The notes under the pieces are model-generated. The model saw only the letters and a program-made list of their open reading frames with translations, made no database searches and was not told the origin of the DNA. Positions 11,486 to 25,572 of a stretch of DNA of 64,000 nt are shown here, one piece after another; the stretch's first letter is position 1; each line of letters begins with the position of its first letter. Both the position numbers and the translations under genes were made by a program. The stretch lies in assembly GCA_026874595.1 (NCBI GenBank), contig CM049310.1:17336058-17400057 (forward strand), written 5' to 3'. The DNA is from Sipunculus nudus (Eukaryota > Annelida > Sipuncula > Golfingiida > Sipunculidae).

Positions 11486-14400
11486 TAATTGAAGTTGGTT
11501 TAAAAACCGATATCCTCCGATCGGCCACGATTGCAGACATGTTTAATCTAGCCGAACGGTAACGAAGCATGTAATTTGGGAAAATAGGCAAATTATTTCT
11601 CTTTGTGGGCGAAATATTACACATTAATGCTTTCACTCAAAAATTTGACCGATTCTAAGTATTTTAAGGCTAGCTTACGTTTTTTTCACGGAAAACCGAG
11701 CGTATTGACACATCGTTTGCTATGAACCCGTGCGCCGCGTAGTGGCTATTAAAGAAAATAGTCCAATGAACGGAAATATAATAATCATGAAGTATGGGGT
11801 CTAATTGGTTGAACGTTTCAGAGGAATATTTAAGGTTTTAAAGTATATTCGTTGGTATAAAATGGCCTAGCTATCGCTCGGAAACAAACTTAACGATGCG
11901 GATGTCATAGAATTTTTTTAGTGGCGATCGAGCACGTCACCAGATTACCATGTGACACTTGGGCAATAAAACGTTTGACGCATGAGGTTAAAACTGACGC
12001 GGGCGGTGACTGAGAAACTTGGGCAATAAAAACGTTTGACGCGTAAGATTAAAATGACGCGGGTGGTACCTTAGAAGCATATAATTATTTTTTTTTTTTG
12101 CCTTGTATGGACATTTGTTTCGTATAACGACGAGTCATCGAGCAGACCTGAACATTTCCTGGGACGGACCATTGAACTATGACATATCAAGCCTACTTGA
12201 ACATCTCCTTCTAAACGTCTTAAGACACGGTTTCGGCTTTCACTTTAAGCCTGTCATTCATCAAAACCCATTTATATGTCTAAGTTTGTAACAGAAACGT
12301 TGTTTTTGCAACAACAAATAAAACAGATTTAACCAATTTTGTCAAAATACAGAAAAATATCGATATTCGAAAATTGTATCGCGATACGCAATATGTCAAT
12401 CCCTGTACTCGATATACTGGTAAAACCTCGCAATCATGATATCGGTAATGTTTTTTTACAGTTCAAATGTGCTCCACCACATGTATATGCTTTATTACCG
12501 TTTCATTCAGTAATACATGGAATGTGTAAAACTCGATTAATGTGCAAACTCATGCGTACGTAAACTAGGGGCCCTTTTTAAATGATAAATGTTGAACAGG
12601 TTTTCTGAAAATCGATGGCTAAGATAAACTGTGTTTTTGGATCCTGGTTTGTAGAAATTTTAAGTAATTAACATTAACGTTCATTCACATGATCAAAGGG
12701 AAAATTAGCTGTTTTTTATCATTCTTGCGGATTCACCTTAGGCCGAGTTCGAACCGTGCGTGGTTTTAACTGGTCGAGCTGGATATATGTGGGGGCGTAG
12801 TTTCTGAAATATGACGCTGCGAATGATCCTTCTCAGAATAATATCAAATTGCTCAGGATTGATGGGAAAATATGGAAAACCGTCCCTTTAAGACACACTT
12901 TGTATCGTACGAGTAACGTCAAGAGTAATTGTTTGGCATTTCAGATGTTTGGCAATAAAGGAGTTGCGTGACAACGGTTTGGTGCCACCACCGTCAATTA
13001 AAATACAGATGCAAAAGAGACGTGAATCATACTGACACTACAAATCAAATGTAACTAATCCAATATCAGCAAAACGTCGACAGAACGAACCTTTAGCGCT
13101 CCCACACATCCGTTGTTCGATACTTCCTCATATTGCTGGGATCTATATACATACATGTATATCCATTGAATAATTTAATTAAATTTTGCTTGGCAATTTA
13201 TATATATGACGTCGGGAGCGAAAACGTGTTCAACAAAGCGGATTATCCCTTTTAGGGGCATTGTTAGCTGAATATAAACAAATTTTAGTTTAAACTTTTG
13301 GAATTGTTGAACATAATGAAGAAATTAAGGAATATGGACGTTTAAAAGGAAAATGTGAGAAAGTCGCATCCCTGACAGTTAAATTCCCTCCTCTGTAGTC
13401 GATTTGCCTCCGGGCCGGTCGATGTGTCTGAGCCGTTGATGCAATGACCGTGTAACGACCTTGGGTTTCATCGTTTAAAATGAACAGCTGATGATGGTGT
13501 TAGGCCTGTTTGATCTTCGCCGCCACAAAGGGACACCGTCCATCGCCTGGCTTGTATCAAGATGTACGAAGGTCTTGCCGGGCAGGGTATATACACGTTA
13601 CATATAGGGTTCATTACCAGCACCCGGTTGTGATTAGCAGATGTAATGATATGTTAGCTATACCTCTGTGGTGGCTGGTCTGTTATACGAAACGCAAGAG
13701 CGTAGTGACCATATTAAAGTTGGGGATGCAATGAAATTTACCTTCTCTGCATGTAGTGCTTCAGTCTTTCTCCGCCTAATAGTTTTTCTCCGCCTAACAG
13801 GTTTTCAAAGCTGAAGGGGAAATTGTTTAATATTTGATAATAAATGGTTTTATGTGTGTTCATGTATCATAACCATTGGGCTTAGTTCTGATTAAGAGAG
13901 AGAGAGTGAGAGAGAAAGAGAGAGGGAGGGAAAAAAAGATTTTGGCTGAAACTCACTTAAAAGACTGATGGGCTACATGAGTGCCTAGTCATGGTGTAGA
14001 CTGCAATGAAATTAGAAAAATGATAAAATTGCCCAAACAGGAAGGCTTTCACGGGAACATTAAAACAAGAGCAATATCACTGCAAAGAAACACTTCAGTG
14101 TAAAAGTAATAAATGAAACATAATTAAGATATAACCGCTATGCGTAATATTCGCTCTGGTAGGCACATACACAAGCACACGCACACAACACGCACACTTT
14201 TTGTCCTTTTGAAGTGGCCATCAGTCAATATTACTAACACATGAGCTATTAGCTTAGCATTATATTTAAACGGGCAGCTGAGATGTCAGAAGCTTTGAAT
14301 CAAACAGTTTCCATATTTCTGCCCCCCCCCCTCCATTGTTTATAATTGATTTTCTGTTGGGCAGCAATGCATGGGGACCGCCTGAACCGCGACTCGGGCT

Positions 14401-17400
14401 ATGACAAATTGGTTGAAGAGTTGGTCAATTTCATGCACAAACAACGAGCTTTCACGTCACGATCGTGCCTTCACTTTCCTCCATTACGGAACACATTAAA
14501 TTATTCAAATAATTTAAACATAATACCGGGACTAATCTATAATTTGCGTGATTTTCGCGGACCGGGAGGTAACCTACGTACGAACTTTATCAGACCGATT
14601 TAGATTTAGCCTTGGGTTGTCGAGTCCAGCCAGTCAATACGGTATTTGCATCGTTCAAGAACAATTAATTTCCAGAATGTCGTCACACTTACATGCCCCA
14701 CTCATGTTAATGCGCTTATGAAATCGACCGTGCGGCGAATTAATGCAATGCTATATTAATGAACAGACGGGGTATACAATTACAAAACCCATATGGATTT
14801 TGCTATTTATATAGAAGGAAAGTGGCCCTATAGCTGGGCTCCCCACTTTGCCATAGCTAACATAGCGTGCACTCGATAGTAAATATTCATATAATACATT
14901 CGGTTACGGCAATGGCGCCGAATTAGTCCAAGTATGATTGGAGAGCTGATGTTGATCGAACTTGATAAACTATGAGGGTGAGAAAAAGACCAGCAGTTTA
15001 ATGTGTATAACTGAATCCGCTTTTGAAACATGTCACAGGTAAACAGTACCGTACGGCATTCGCAGAAAACACTCTGGTAAGTTTCTTTCAGTATACAACT
15101 ATTAAATATACAAAGTGCCGCCCGTTTTATATGTTATATTTAGATCATATTATTCATCAGTAAATACACCATTTTACAGTTTCCCCTGCCAAGGGCTTTT
15201 ATCACCATATAAGTAAAAATAACTGAATTATCACCGAGAGCAGTTTTTTTTAAATAATCTGATCGCTTATACAAAACTGTATATACCGTAATTATTTTCA
15301 TTCATTTTTCATACAGAGATTTTTTTTTTTATTTGCAATGCGTAGTATTGCAATTATACCATACACTCTGCAATGTGTAACATAATGTTCATGTGCATAT
15401 TTAATGAAAGGTATAACGTGTCAGTGTTCAAAAGAAGACCACCTCTCTCTGCATCTCTCTGCATCTCTATCCATCTCTATCTTTATATATATACTTACCA
15501 GCGAAGCTTAGTTGTCCGACGCGCACTACGGGCATTTGCTTGAATAGCAGATACTCAGCCCAGCAAGTCCCATCTGGTACGTCTGTTTACAGTAGTACCT
15601 ATGTATCACATAAACTTCAACATAAGCCGCCCTGACCGCTCATAAATTGCAGTTCATATATACATATGGCCTATATAGAGACCATCAGGCCCTCTGGGGT
15701 ACTGTAGACAATCATTGAAATGCACAAAACCGCCTCGAATACAGATGAAGAACGTGATATCAAGCCTCCTATAAAAGTGTATAGTACGACAAGTAGATCC
15801 TGTTTTACTGGAATAGAACAGAAATCACTTGAATCTGTACGTTAGAACTTACTAGATGGCTTCTAGCCTCGGATGACGGAGGCCACCACAAAAGAATTCC
15901 AACAAGGTCAAGGCCGGGTTAATAACATAGTAATTAAACACTGTCGCTTTCCACTTCGCCCAAGCCTGTTAATTGTTATGCGGGTTACCGTCAGATATTA
16001 TTTTATTAGTTTTTAACGTAACACCAAATATAGATTTACTTAGATAACCTAATGCATTACTTGCCCCCAACCAAAGTGGGCGATATTTGGGACATCTATG
16101 CCAACCTGAAGTTTCAATTTAAATTTACATGCAGAACCTGACCATATCTGAATTAAAGCTATTTATAAAACCTGTGTATACTTTCTTTTGACTTGTAAAT
16201 GTATTTCTTTTGAAAACTGAACAAATCAGTTAGACGATATTCCCGTAGATTGGAGGCAAATACATCCTTTTTTTGTATAATTTGGCTATACATATATATT
16301 TGCATGTACATCCAGGGCCTGATGTCCTGATCGGCAACATTCGACAGAGGTGTACCGAATGGATGGAAACTTATTACTTGTGGGTTACTCTATACATAAG
16401 AGTCATGTTTGGGGAATGTTCACGCTCACCACGTTACATCACAGCTCCAGTACCAGTGCATGTTAATTGTCCTGCAGATACGGGATATCCGGTATGTCAA
16501 ATACAAGAGAATGGCCGTATAATAACCGCTCCATCACCCATCATTACGATAAGGGCCCATTTGCAGGTCAGCGTGCGGGCACAGGAAGGTATCGAATATC
16601 ATGCCTGCGTCGGATCCTCTAAAAAACGACAATCCCTTAATTAATTTTTTTCCGATATTGAATTCATCTAAATTTCCAAATTTGAAGCCTATTAATTAAT
16701 TCTAGGGTCTGGTCTATGGCCTATTTGCTGCAACTGTGAATTGAATGAGGATTATGGGAATAATATGATTAAAGCTTTACCTAATCATTAAGCCCTCAGA
16801 ATATCAGATTTAAAATTCACGGGGCTAGGAATAATCCAGAAGTAATAACCCGCAGACAAGACAGAAGAGGAATACCAGACAGGGGTGCCATCGATTTTTC
16901 AGCATTTTGGTTATGCCGCCAAGGTATGGATTGAACCAAGGACCTTCGGCTATGAGTTCAAACTACTTTCATCACCAAGCTCTGTTCTACTCTTTATCTA
17001 GAGTATTTTGACAGGTACGAAGTATTATTTTGAATGTTTCCAATCCCCCAATTATCCGTGAAAGATATATCATTAATTGTCCTCCAAACTGAGGACAAAT
17101 GTATTGCCATCTAAATAACGATATTTGATATGGTCTTACCTAAAACATTTGTATAAAGAAAATACGGAGCTGGTCTTTATTCTTGGAATCTTGAATGGGA
17201 ACCCACAAGCGTCAGAATATAGCCTCTGCAAGTGTGTCTTTCCTGGAAATTATGGCGAAAAATCAGGTGGATAGGGGTAGTGGAACGTATTATGGTAGAT
17301 TTCATAACAATTGACAACTGATATTAGGGTCCACTGTTTTAACCATTACAAGAATTTACCGTTGACGCGGTACACAGTAAACAAGTTGTCACTTGTCAGT

Positions 17401-18824
17401 AATTCATTTTTTCTACCACACAGGCGATATCTGTTGGCGACGAATGATGTTAAGTGTTCGGGTTCGTTATAACAAATTATATCTGTCCTTGTCAATATAT
17501 CTCAAACCGTTAAAGTGAAAAAGAATCCCTAAACGTAAGTTACTAGTCAGAGTCCAAGGCATGTATCTATTTTCATATACTAGTAACAAACACCATAACA
17601 CAGCAGACGACCGTGACGCGCAGTGCGCATGCCCGTGGGAAGGTCTGTTTCCATGTGTCGTTTACATAATCAAGGGAGTTAAAATTTTAATTTATCAATA
17701 TATATCCAGCCATATGGGGCAGTTACTATATATTTCTTTTCTATCTATACGTGTGTGGATGTGTAGGGGGGTGGGTGGTAAGCCGCCATACCGATAGGAA
17801 GTTTTCATGACACGTTATCGATTAGTGTATACAGTGTGAACTTGTACATTCTCTGAATACAGCACCGCACTGAGTTAGCCGGACTTATAACGCTAGTGAA
17901 GACCAGTTAGACTAAGCGGTGCCCATCTCTGAGCAGCGGCTCGGGAGCAAAACAAGCAATAGTAAAAAAAATTATAAAAATGGACTAAGAAACAATTAAT
18001 ACCGTTTGAGCTCGGTAAACTTAACTTTACAATACAAATAGGAAAGGCAAGGGGTATGTTTAGTATTTGTATGTATATAACAGGTTTATATGTTTGCGTT
18101 AAGTGTGGTCAGACTACGTATTGCAACCAGTGTCTGTGCTGTTTAATAGATACCGTGCATTTCTTCAAAAATAGTATCATTACATTTCTGGGATAAAACA
18201 GGTTCACTCTTAGAATTTTTTTCCTTCCGCTCAGCATGGCACAATAACGTAATGTGATAGCACAGCTCAGTTCCACTGATTAATAACGATTAGTTAAATC
18301 AATTCAATAATTGTTGGTGATTTAATTGTCCAGGGTATCGCGAGTAATCATTAAACCTCGCACCGTATAACACTTAGATGTTTTACAAGGCTTGATGTTA
18401 CAAATGTCCTTGACAACGTTACTAAACAAAGCCTGCTGCCATTGCTTTTGCACCCGATGACTCATTTAGCAGAAAGTTAAAGTTCGGTTATTCAGCATGT
18501 TCTTGGTTTTTATATCTACGCCAGGATGATTAATGCTTTCTTCGTTAGTTAGTTTGTTTGTCAGTAAATGAAAATTATGAACTAATTTCGAGGAAATGTT
18601 GCGGAGGGAAAGAGTAACATAGTCCACAGTGTATTAAAATCTAGGAAGTAATTACCTAATCATCATGCTATTTCTTTTGTTTAGGAGACATATTACAATT
18701 TAGTGATAGAGATAGATGTGTAACTTGTCGAATGGATGAATTTGTGCGCAGCTTATCTAATAGCGTGGCCCTTGTTGTGGCGGTTTAAACTTTTCTCGGG
18801 TTAATTTCATATTCTGTTCGGTGT
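11486..18824. other. Anonymous DNA with minor repeats
   Basis: No supported gene. Small items are a ~60 bp tandem duplication (11956-12076), a purine (GA) tract at about 13896-13936, a weak exon-like start at about 14362, an unassigned open frame at 16273-16644 and a decayed tRNA-like patch on the minus strand near 16915-16985. Confidence 0.45.
11956..12076. repeat. Short tandem duplication, ~61 bp unit
   Basis: Two adjacent copies share 'acttgggcaataaa' and 'acgtttgacgc', then 'gacgcgggcggt' / 'gacgcgggtggt'. They differ by single-base changes and one extra A. Confidence 0.8.
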
Positions 18825-18832
18825 CAGTTGTC

Positions 18833-18890
18833 GGGATGGGCGCGTGGTTCCTGGACGTGGTCGGACTGGGCGTGCCGGTTAATAAAAAGC
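18833..18890 (+). promoter_or_regulatory. GC-box/TATA-like cluster in left foldback arm
   Basis: Several 'gggcg'/'ggacgtgg' motifs are followed by 'ttaataaaaagc', a degraded TATA-like box. The matching right-arm sequence keeps a better TATA box. This is motif resemblance only; no transcription evidence exists. Confidence 0.3.
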
Positions 18891-19706
18891 GAGATTGGTG
18901 ATGCTGGGGATGGACTTGACGTCTCTTATGAAACTTGGATATTACTTATTCCCTCAATATTGTTATATTTCAACAATTGGTTGACGTCAAGTGGGTTTTT
19001 CTTGAGCCGCTCGTGAATGCATTTCAATGTACGGTATATATACAAATTAACAACTTTTCAAGGTTTTAACGACAAAAAAATCGACCTTGAACGCTATTTT
19101 TACACAGCTAATTCTTGTTACTGGACATTTATCATGGAAAATAACAATATTTTGTTCCATAATAAACGATTTCAATACCAAACAACATTTGTGTATTTAA
19201 GCAATCCAGTTACCTGTAGAAGTACGTCAAAGGAAGGAAACCTGCTCACTCGGAAGCCAACACCGATAAATTAGTTAATTAGCGGAACAGAGGTTTCCTA
19301 CAACGCTGTTTAAACAGCTGCTAAAATTCGTCTCACAAATATTCGCAAAATTATACATAAATCATGCACTTCCCCAGCAAAATAAATAATATTCATCACA
19401 AGACACATTCATGATTGCGTTGACGACGGCCAGCATCGTGACGAGCGATAATGCCAGAAATTCTTTTTTTTCTTTCAGAAGTACTCAGTATGAAATATTT
19501 ATATATATATCTCTCTCTCTTTTTCTCTCACTCTCTCTGGCTTTATTTTAAATGATCGCTCAATCAGATATTTATTTCAATTATTATAATTAAATGAACA
19601 TTTTTAATGATATTAATCTCATTTTATATAATTATTCACTTTCCCTCATTTAAATGATCAATCAATCTGAAGCTTTATAAATTATCCCGTATTTCTGTCC
19701 CTCCTT

Positions 19707-19709
<3 letters not shown>

Positions 19710-19758
<49 letters not shown>
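19710..19758. repeat. (TC)n microsatellite
   Basis: A near-pure TC alternation of about 48 bases within the left foldback arm. Confidence 0.95.
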
Positions 19759-19872
19759 GTTTTCATTTTTATTGATCGGTCTATTTCTCGCATGTTATAT
19801 TATAACTCGCTCTCTTTTATTGATGTATTTAGATGATCAATCAAACGGTACTAAATAAATCGCTGCTACTTC

Positions 19873-20027
<155 letters not shown>

Positions 20028-20340
20028 TTATTTTAAAGGATCGCTCAATCAGATATTTATTTCAATTATTATAATTAAATGGTAATTTTAAAGGAATTTC
20101 CTCTCATTTTATATAATTACTCACTCTCCCTCATTTTAATGATCAGTCAATCTGAAGCTTAATAAATCGTCCCGTATTTCTGTCCTCTTTTTTATTTCTC
20201 TTTCTAAAGTTCTCTTATTTGTGTATTTAAATGAAAACTAAATCGGAAACTATATAAATCGCCACCTATCTCTGTCTGCTTCCCTGTCTCTGTCTCTCAT
20301 TCTCTCTCTATACTTCTCTCTTTTATATATAATGTGTACA

Positions 20341-20695
20341 TAAACAACTCTCACAAAGAGTAGAACTTTATCACTCCTGAATTTCCCGCAAACATATTTT
20401 AAATCATATCTTGACCGTATCTAATTGTAGAGATCTATATTATGTCTCAGAGAGCATAATTATAGAAGGAACTCCACAATGTACGAACAATTTTTAAAAC
20501 TCAACTATATCGCTTTATATACGATACCTCTCTATGAACAATTATCATACAAAGAGTAGAACTTAACAGTTTCAGAATTATCGGCAATACCTCTTTAAAA
20601 CCAAAATTTGGAACGTATCAATTTTATATGGATCTATATTAAGTCTTACAGACAAGAATCAGGGAAGTAAATCCATAAGAGTAAAAAATTCTAGG
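20341..20695. repeat. ~197 bp tandem duplication in foldback loop
   Basis: 'acaaagagtagaactt' occurs at 20352 and 20549. In both it is followed by 'gaatt', then 'gatctatatta.gtct' and 'agtaaatccataa' / 'ggaactccacaa'-like ends. The copies are clearly diverged. They occupy the loop between the inverted arms. Confidence 0.65.
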
Positions 20696-21300
20696 TAAAA
20701 GGGTATTAATGTTCAACATAAATCCTCCATCTAGAAATTATGCACCACGTGCCTTACATTACGTAAGTTTCCGTGCTAAGCTTTCCTTTCCGGTGACGCT
20801 CTGTCAGTTTTTGGACCCTGTCCTCGATTTTCCGGTAATTTCTTCTTTGCAGTGGAGTTCCTTCTCCAAAACTTATATTGATCAGTCGGTGCTAATTAAA
20901 ATAATCGATAAATTATAGTAATTGAAATAACTATCAGATTGAGCGATCATATAAATTAAAACAAAGAGCAAGAGAGAGAAATATAGAGAGAGAATGAATA
21001 TGAGAGAGAGAGAGAGAGAGAGGCAGACAGAAACAGGGGGCGATTTATTTAGTTTCCGATTGAGTTATCATTTCAATACACAAATAAAAGAGAGAGTAAT
21101 TATATGAAATGAGAGGCTCATTAAAAATTATGTTTAAATTATAATAATTGAAATAAATATCTTATGAGCGATCATTTAATATAAAGCCAGGCAGAGAGAA
21201 AGAGAGAGTAAGATAAATGTTTCATGTTGAGTACTTAAAAAAAGAATTTCTGGTATTATCGCCCATAACGATCATTTAAGATGAAAACACAGCGTGCGCG

Positions 21301-21302
<2 letters not shown>

Positions 21303-21374
<72 letters not shown>
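21303..21374. repeat. (GA)n microsatellite
   Basis: About 71 bases of pure GA in the right foldback arm, the complement of the TC tracts in the left arm, preceded by a GCGTGCGCGCG patch. Confidence 0.95.
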
Positions 21375-21377
<3 letters not shown>

Positions 21378-21507
21378 CGTGACGATTTATTAAGCTTCAT
21401 TAACGTCAACCAACTGTTGAATTATAACAATGTTGAGGAAATAAGTAATATTCGAGTTTCATAAGAGCCGTCGCGTCCATGCCAGGCAGCACTAATCTCG
21501 CTTTTTA

Positions 21508-21585
21508 TAAACCGGCTCGCCCAGCCCGACCACGCCAATCCTAACCACGCCCAGGAACCGCGCGCCCATTCCGACCGCGCTCATT
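21508..21585 (-). promoter_or_regulatory. GC-box/TATA-like cluster in right foldback arm
   Basis: Read on the minus strand, repeats of 'gggcgtgg' and 'ggcgtggtcgg' are followed by TTTATAAAAAG (complement of 21511-21521). The arrangement points inward, mirroring the left arm. Confidence 0.35.
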
Positions 21586-21782
21586 TCGACCGTAATCTTT
21601 TGTTCGTACCACATATCAATGGTTGAACCGGATCCTGTGGCATTCTGGATCTTGTGATCCATAATGTAAACTAATATATCTGCGGATGCAGGCTCTGAAT
21701 ACTTTATTGCTAAAACTGAAGAGTGTGTTACATAATTTTGCTAATAAAATACATTATATATATTTATACACACAAATATAAA

Positions 21783-21784
21783 TA

Positions 21785-21818
<34 letters not shown>
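21783..21818. repeat. (TA)n microsatellite
   Basis: TA alternation of about 35 bases. Confidence 0.9.
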
Positions 21819-21820
<2 letters not shown>

Positions 21821-22317
21821 TGTTGCGGAATTAACAAGATATCTTGAAATTTACATAACTTATTACGAAAATTTGGAAACGACGTCAGAGAAACTTTGAC
21901 AACAGTGGAAAACACTTACACGAGCAGAAGAAAAAACTTAGATCAATCTTTATCCGCTCTTGGTTAATTTCTTTTGTATTCTTATGTGTGAAACAAATAT
22001 TTGAGGTTGACTCTCGGGTATAAAATATTTGGATTATGGTAAATAGGATAAAAGGTGTCCGGATGATGGATTTTCGGATAATCGATATGCGATATATCCG
22101 ATATATCAATGTTCGGTCAACAGGTGCGGATGTTTGGATAATGAATAACCAAATAATCGATGTTTGTCTCGGTAATATAATATAAGTTTACACGTTCAAT
22201 GGTAAAATAGTGGGTGCTTGTTCATTATGTCCCAAACGTACAGAACTGTACTAAAAGTTTGTTCTTATAAATCAAAGAAAAAAGAAACGCGGTCTGTAGA
22301 TTGGATAGACAAGCACT

Positions 22318-22327
22318 TATATATACA

Positions 22328-22385
<58 letters not shown>
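22318..22385. repeat. (TA)n microsatellite
   Basis: TA alternation of about 60 bases. It encodes trivial Tyr-Ile open frames on both strands, which are not genes. Confidence 0.95.
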
Positions 22386-22387
<2 letters not shown>

Positions 22388-22779
22388 GGGCCCTTACGAA
22401 ACAGAGCTGTCGAACACAAGTAAGTGTGTTTAAGTCCTGAAATATATATATAATTACAGATAATTACAGAAAACTTCTGCTTCGATTTTCCTAGAGACGA
22501 TCTTGCTAACAGTCTATGTATTTCATTTATAGGGTAACATAAGCACAGGGATATCAAACATACCTCACAATGCCCCGAAACCTGCCTTGTTCCCACGGTG
22601 ACGGGGATAATACCGGCAGGGTCATGAGGTACGCTATTGATGTACCATCTGCAGGCAGTAAGTGTGCATTTGCTGAAGGATACATACCAACCACATTTTC
22701 ATATATTCCATTTTTATAAATTTCTCTATATTACCACTACTACTACTATTACTATAACTTCTACTTTTACTACCACTTA

Positions 22780-22787
22780 TAATAATG

Positions 22788-22850
<63 letters not shown>

Positions 22851-22869
22851 TTTATTATTATTATTATTG
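22780..22869. repeat. (AAT)n/(TTA)n trinucleotide tract
   Basis: About 23 AAT units are followed immediately by ATT/TTA units in the opposite sense, so the tract can fold back on itself. The Asn-rich open frame across it is a by-product. Confidence 0.95.
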
Positions 22870-23065
22870 GTAGTAGTAGTACGCAGTGGTAGTAGTAGTA
22901 GTGTTATCAGTGGTATTATTTTATTATTTTCATACTTTGTATTAATACACTTAGTATTATTCATCATACTAATTATTATTTCAATAGTTACTGGTATTCT
23001 ATTCCAATTTTTCTTCCGCTTCTCTTCCCTCTCCGTCTCTACCTTCTTCTTCATCTTCTTCTTGA

Positions 23066-23066
<1 letters not shown>

Positions 23067-23096
<30 letters not shown>

Positions 23097-23097
23097 G
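23067..23097. repeat. (TTA)n microsatellite
   Basis: About ten TTA units. Confidence 0.9.
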
Positions 23098-23936
23098 GAC
23101 GTCATAAACATAAAGGTGTAACGTGTGTGCAAGCGTTTTATTGTATCCTCTTTTATATCACCGAACCCGCAAACGACGTATTCATAACCATATAAATATT
23201 ATACAAATACGTGTGAATGACTCTTCATGTACATGTGATACACCTGTACATCTGTAATAACCAAATCTCCTGACACAAACATGCAACGTCAATAATGAGC
23301 ACGGGTGTCAGCAGGTTCTTGTGGAGCACACTATTCAAATGGGGGCCAGTGTTCAGTTACGCATGAGTTCACGATCCACTGTAGCACAAATATTGGGCCT
23401 CATGCTATGGACACTGGCTTGCCAAGGGATGGGTGATGTTTGGAAACTCGGAAATGTACTCGGTAACACGTGTAAGGAATATTAGATTTGACTGTTGAAG
23501 GTAAGTTTTTCCTTTCACTTTTTGAATTAACAAACTTTAAAATTATGATCTTGTGTGAAATGGCAAACACCGATGTTACAGTCATGTCAATGTATTGACG
23601 GAAACGAGTCCCCTCTTTAGACAGTGGGGGCGGATCCAGGATGTTTGGTAGGGGAGGAGATCAAAGTTCACACTGGTAATAATAATACCCAATGGTACTT
23701 GTCTCATGGTGTGAAAGGTCATCAACTCCAGGAAAGGGGGCTGAACTGTAAATACCACAGAAAGGGTAATTTAGACCAGTAAGGGGAGTTTAAACTCCCG
23801 CTACCATTCCGGGCCTCCTCTGATAAGAATACGTTACCACATGTATAATATCATTTCATATGTGAATATATAGCACCAACATCGCTAATATTAAAGGTTA
23901 GGGTTAATAGTGTGATATCACCGACAATGTCATTTT

Positions 23937-24170
23937 CAGTCGACTTTACACTTTTGCCTTCCTGGTCTTTCGGGGCTGTTCATTCTTGTAGCTTTAATTT
24001 CTATTTCTGAATGCCTCCCATGACCATTTCTCATTCCCTCCTGCGTCGAGAGAGCGCTCCCTTGTGGTAAAGACCTTTGGTAAGGAGAACCTCGCAGACG
24101 GCGGGCAGAAGGGGAACCCACATCCTTGCGTACACAAGTCCTGGGACCTAACCGTTACGCCACCATGCAT
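23937..24170 (-). mobile_element. tRNA-derived SINE, copy 1
   Basis: On the minus strand the head is tRNA-like: TGGCGTAACGG matches the Pol III A box, and 'ggttccccttc' stands near the B-box consensus about 40 bases later. The tail end (plus strand 23937-23995: 'cgactttacacttttgcctt', then 'ctggt.tt', 'ggctgttcattcttgtagct') matches 52609-52660 closely. The middle is only loosely shared with that copy. Confidence 0.7.
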
Positions 24171-25521
24171 AATGATGCTATATTTGTATGGTACTTCGAC
24201 AAAATTCGATATATATTTTGTTTGACATTACCTCACATATGAAGTCGACAAAATTCCTTTCCCTTTACGGTGTTCGGAATTATAAATAGATTATCATACA
24301 AAGGGTGTAAATATCTGATATACGGTAGGCATAAATGGGGCAATACTGTTAATATAATATATCATAAAGTTAAGCAATATTTATACTAGCTTGGAAACTG
24401 GTTTTCTTAATATGGATAATATCAGATATTGACAGAAATGCTGTTTAAGTAAATAAAGCTGTGAATAAGATGAATGATGGAATATGTGTTGCTCAATTAC
24501 TCTGTTGTGTGATTGAGATCAGGTAAAAAGCTACAGTCTGTCAAATGCAGAGCATGCAGACAGGCAATTAAATTTGCGCTGAGAGCTAGAAGACGTATTC
24601 TCACATGTCAAATTTGGTCGCATTGGCCAAAAATAAGGAAATTATGTAATTTACCAAAGATTACAGCCAAACACTTAACCCCACCCGAACTCGCTATTCG
24701 GTAGGTAGATAAAGTCTTAGATCTTAGATAATTTGATTAATCTTGTGCTACAATCTGCTTAATGAAAAAACTTGAGGACAGCATTGAATTGTGAGACACT
24801 CGTCGTCCGCAAAGCAGGACAAAGTGTTAAGGTATGATGAATTGATAATATTGATAAGCAGTGAACATATATAAAAAAAACTCAGGCATCTGTGTCAGAC
24901 GACCGCCACAGTCGCACAGAATCATGGGTCACTAATTATCCATCAGTTAAACAGACCAGATATTAAAGTGTAAGGTATAGAGTAATGGCACTTTAATAAC
25001 AATATGTCCATACAGATAGAAATTACGGAGCAACAGTCTGTGAAAACCTTGTCGCCATAGCAATTAACCTGGTGCCAGGTCTCGGAGAAAACGATCTTCG
25101 TACTTCCGTGTAAAGATGCTATTTCCGGTGGCGCGGATGATAAGACTCGTGGCCTCGAGTGCTGCTGCTTTCTTTCTGCCCTTCATGGTTTGGTTTATTA
25201 GACCAGTTCCATAAAACTCAAGTTGGACGTCATCAGATCAGTGCTTATACTTCTTTCTTGTTTATTTTATGTTGCAATTAGTGTTGTAAAACCAAAATCA
25301 AAACCAGGTGCAAAAGACTGTTCATGTAGACTGATTAACAATCGTTAGGTTTTTTTGGTAATCTTCATTTTTAATTTTACGTGTTTTGGGTGACAATGGT
25401 TATAAAATTACGTGGCAGTCAAGGATTTGGTCAAATCTTAGATTATAGTATAGAATTACTTTTTTGTACTTTTTGGTTTGATGATAATAATGATGATTAT
25501 TATTGATACACTAAATTTACA

Positions 25522-25572
<51 letters not shown>

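Larger units (their letters stand above)
21606..23936. other. Microsatellite-rich stretch, no gene
   Basis: Contains TA tracts (about 21783-21818 and 22318-22385), trinucleotide tracts (22780-22869, 23067-23097) and 'cttctt' pyrimidine runs near 23040. A short 'gggggcggatccagg' motif at about 23627 resembles a transposon end seen again near 44647. No coding sequence is supported. Confidence 0.5.

Noticed and set aside
16273-16644. 123-codon open frame
   Set aside because: No recognised motif and no convincing splice sites or start context. Length is possible by chance in 64 kb.
16915-16985. tRNA-like sequence on the minus strand
   Set aside because: A B-box match (GGTTCAATCC) is present but the A box is not convincing. 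At most a very old SINE head.
22225-23132. Open frames with Tyr-Ile, Asn and Ile/Leu runs
   Set aside because: They follow from (TA)n and (AAT)n/(TTA)n tracts on both strands.
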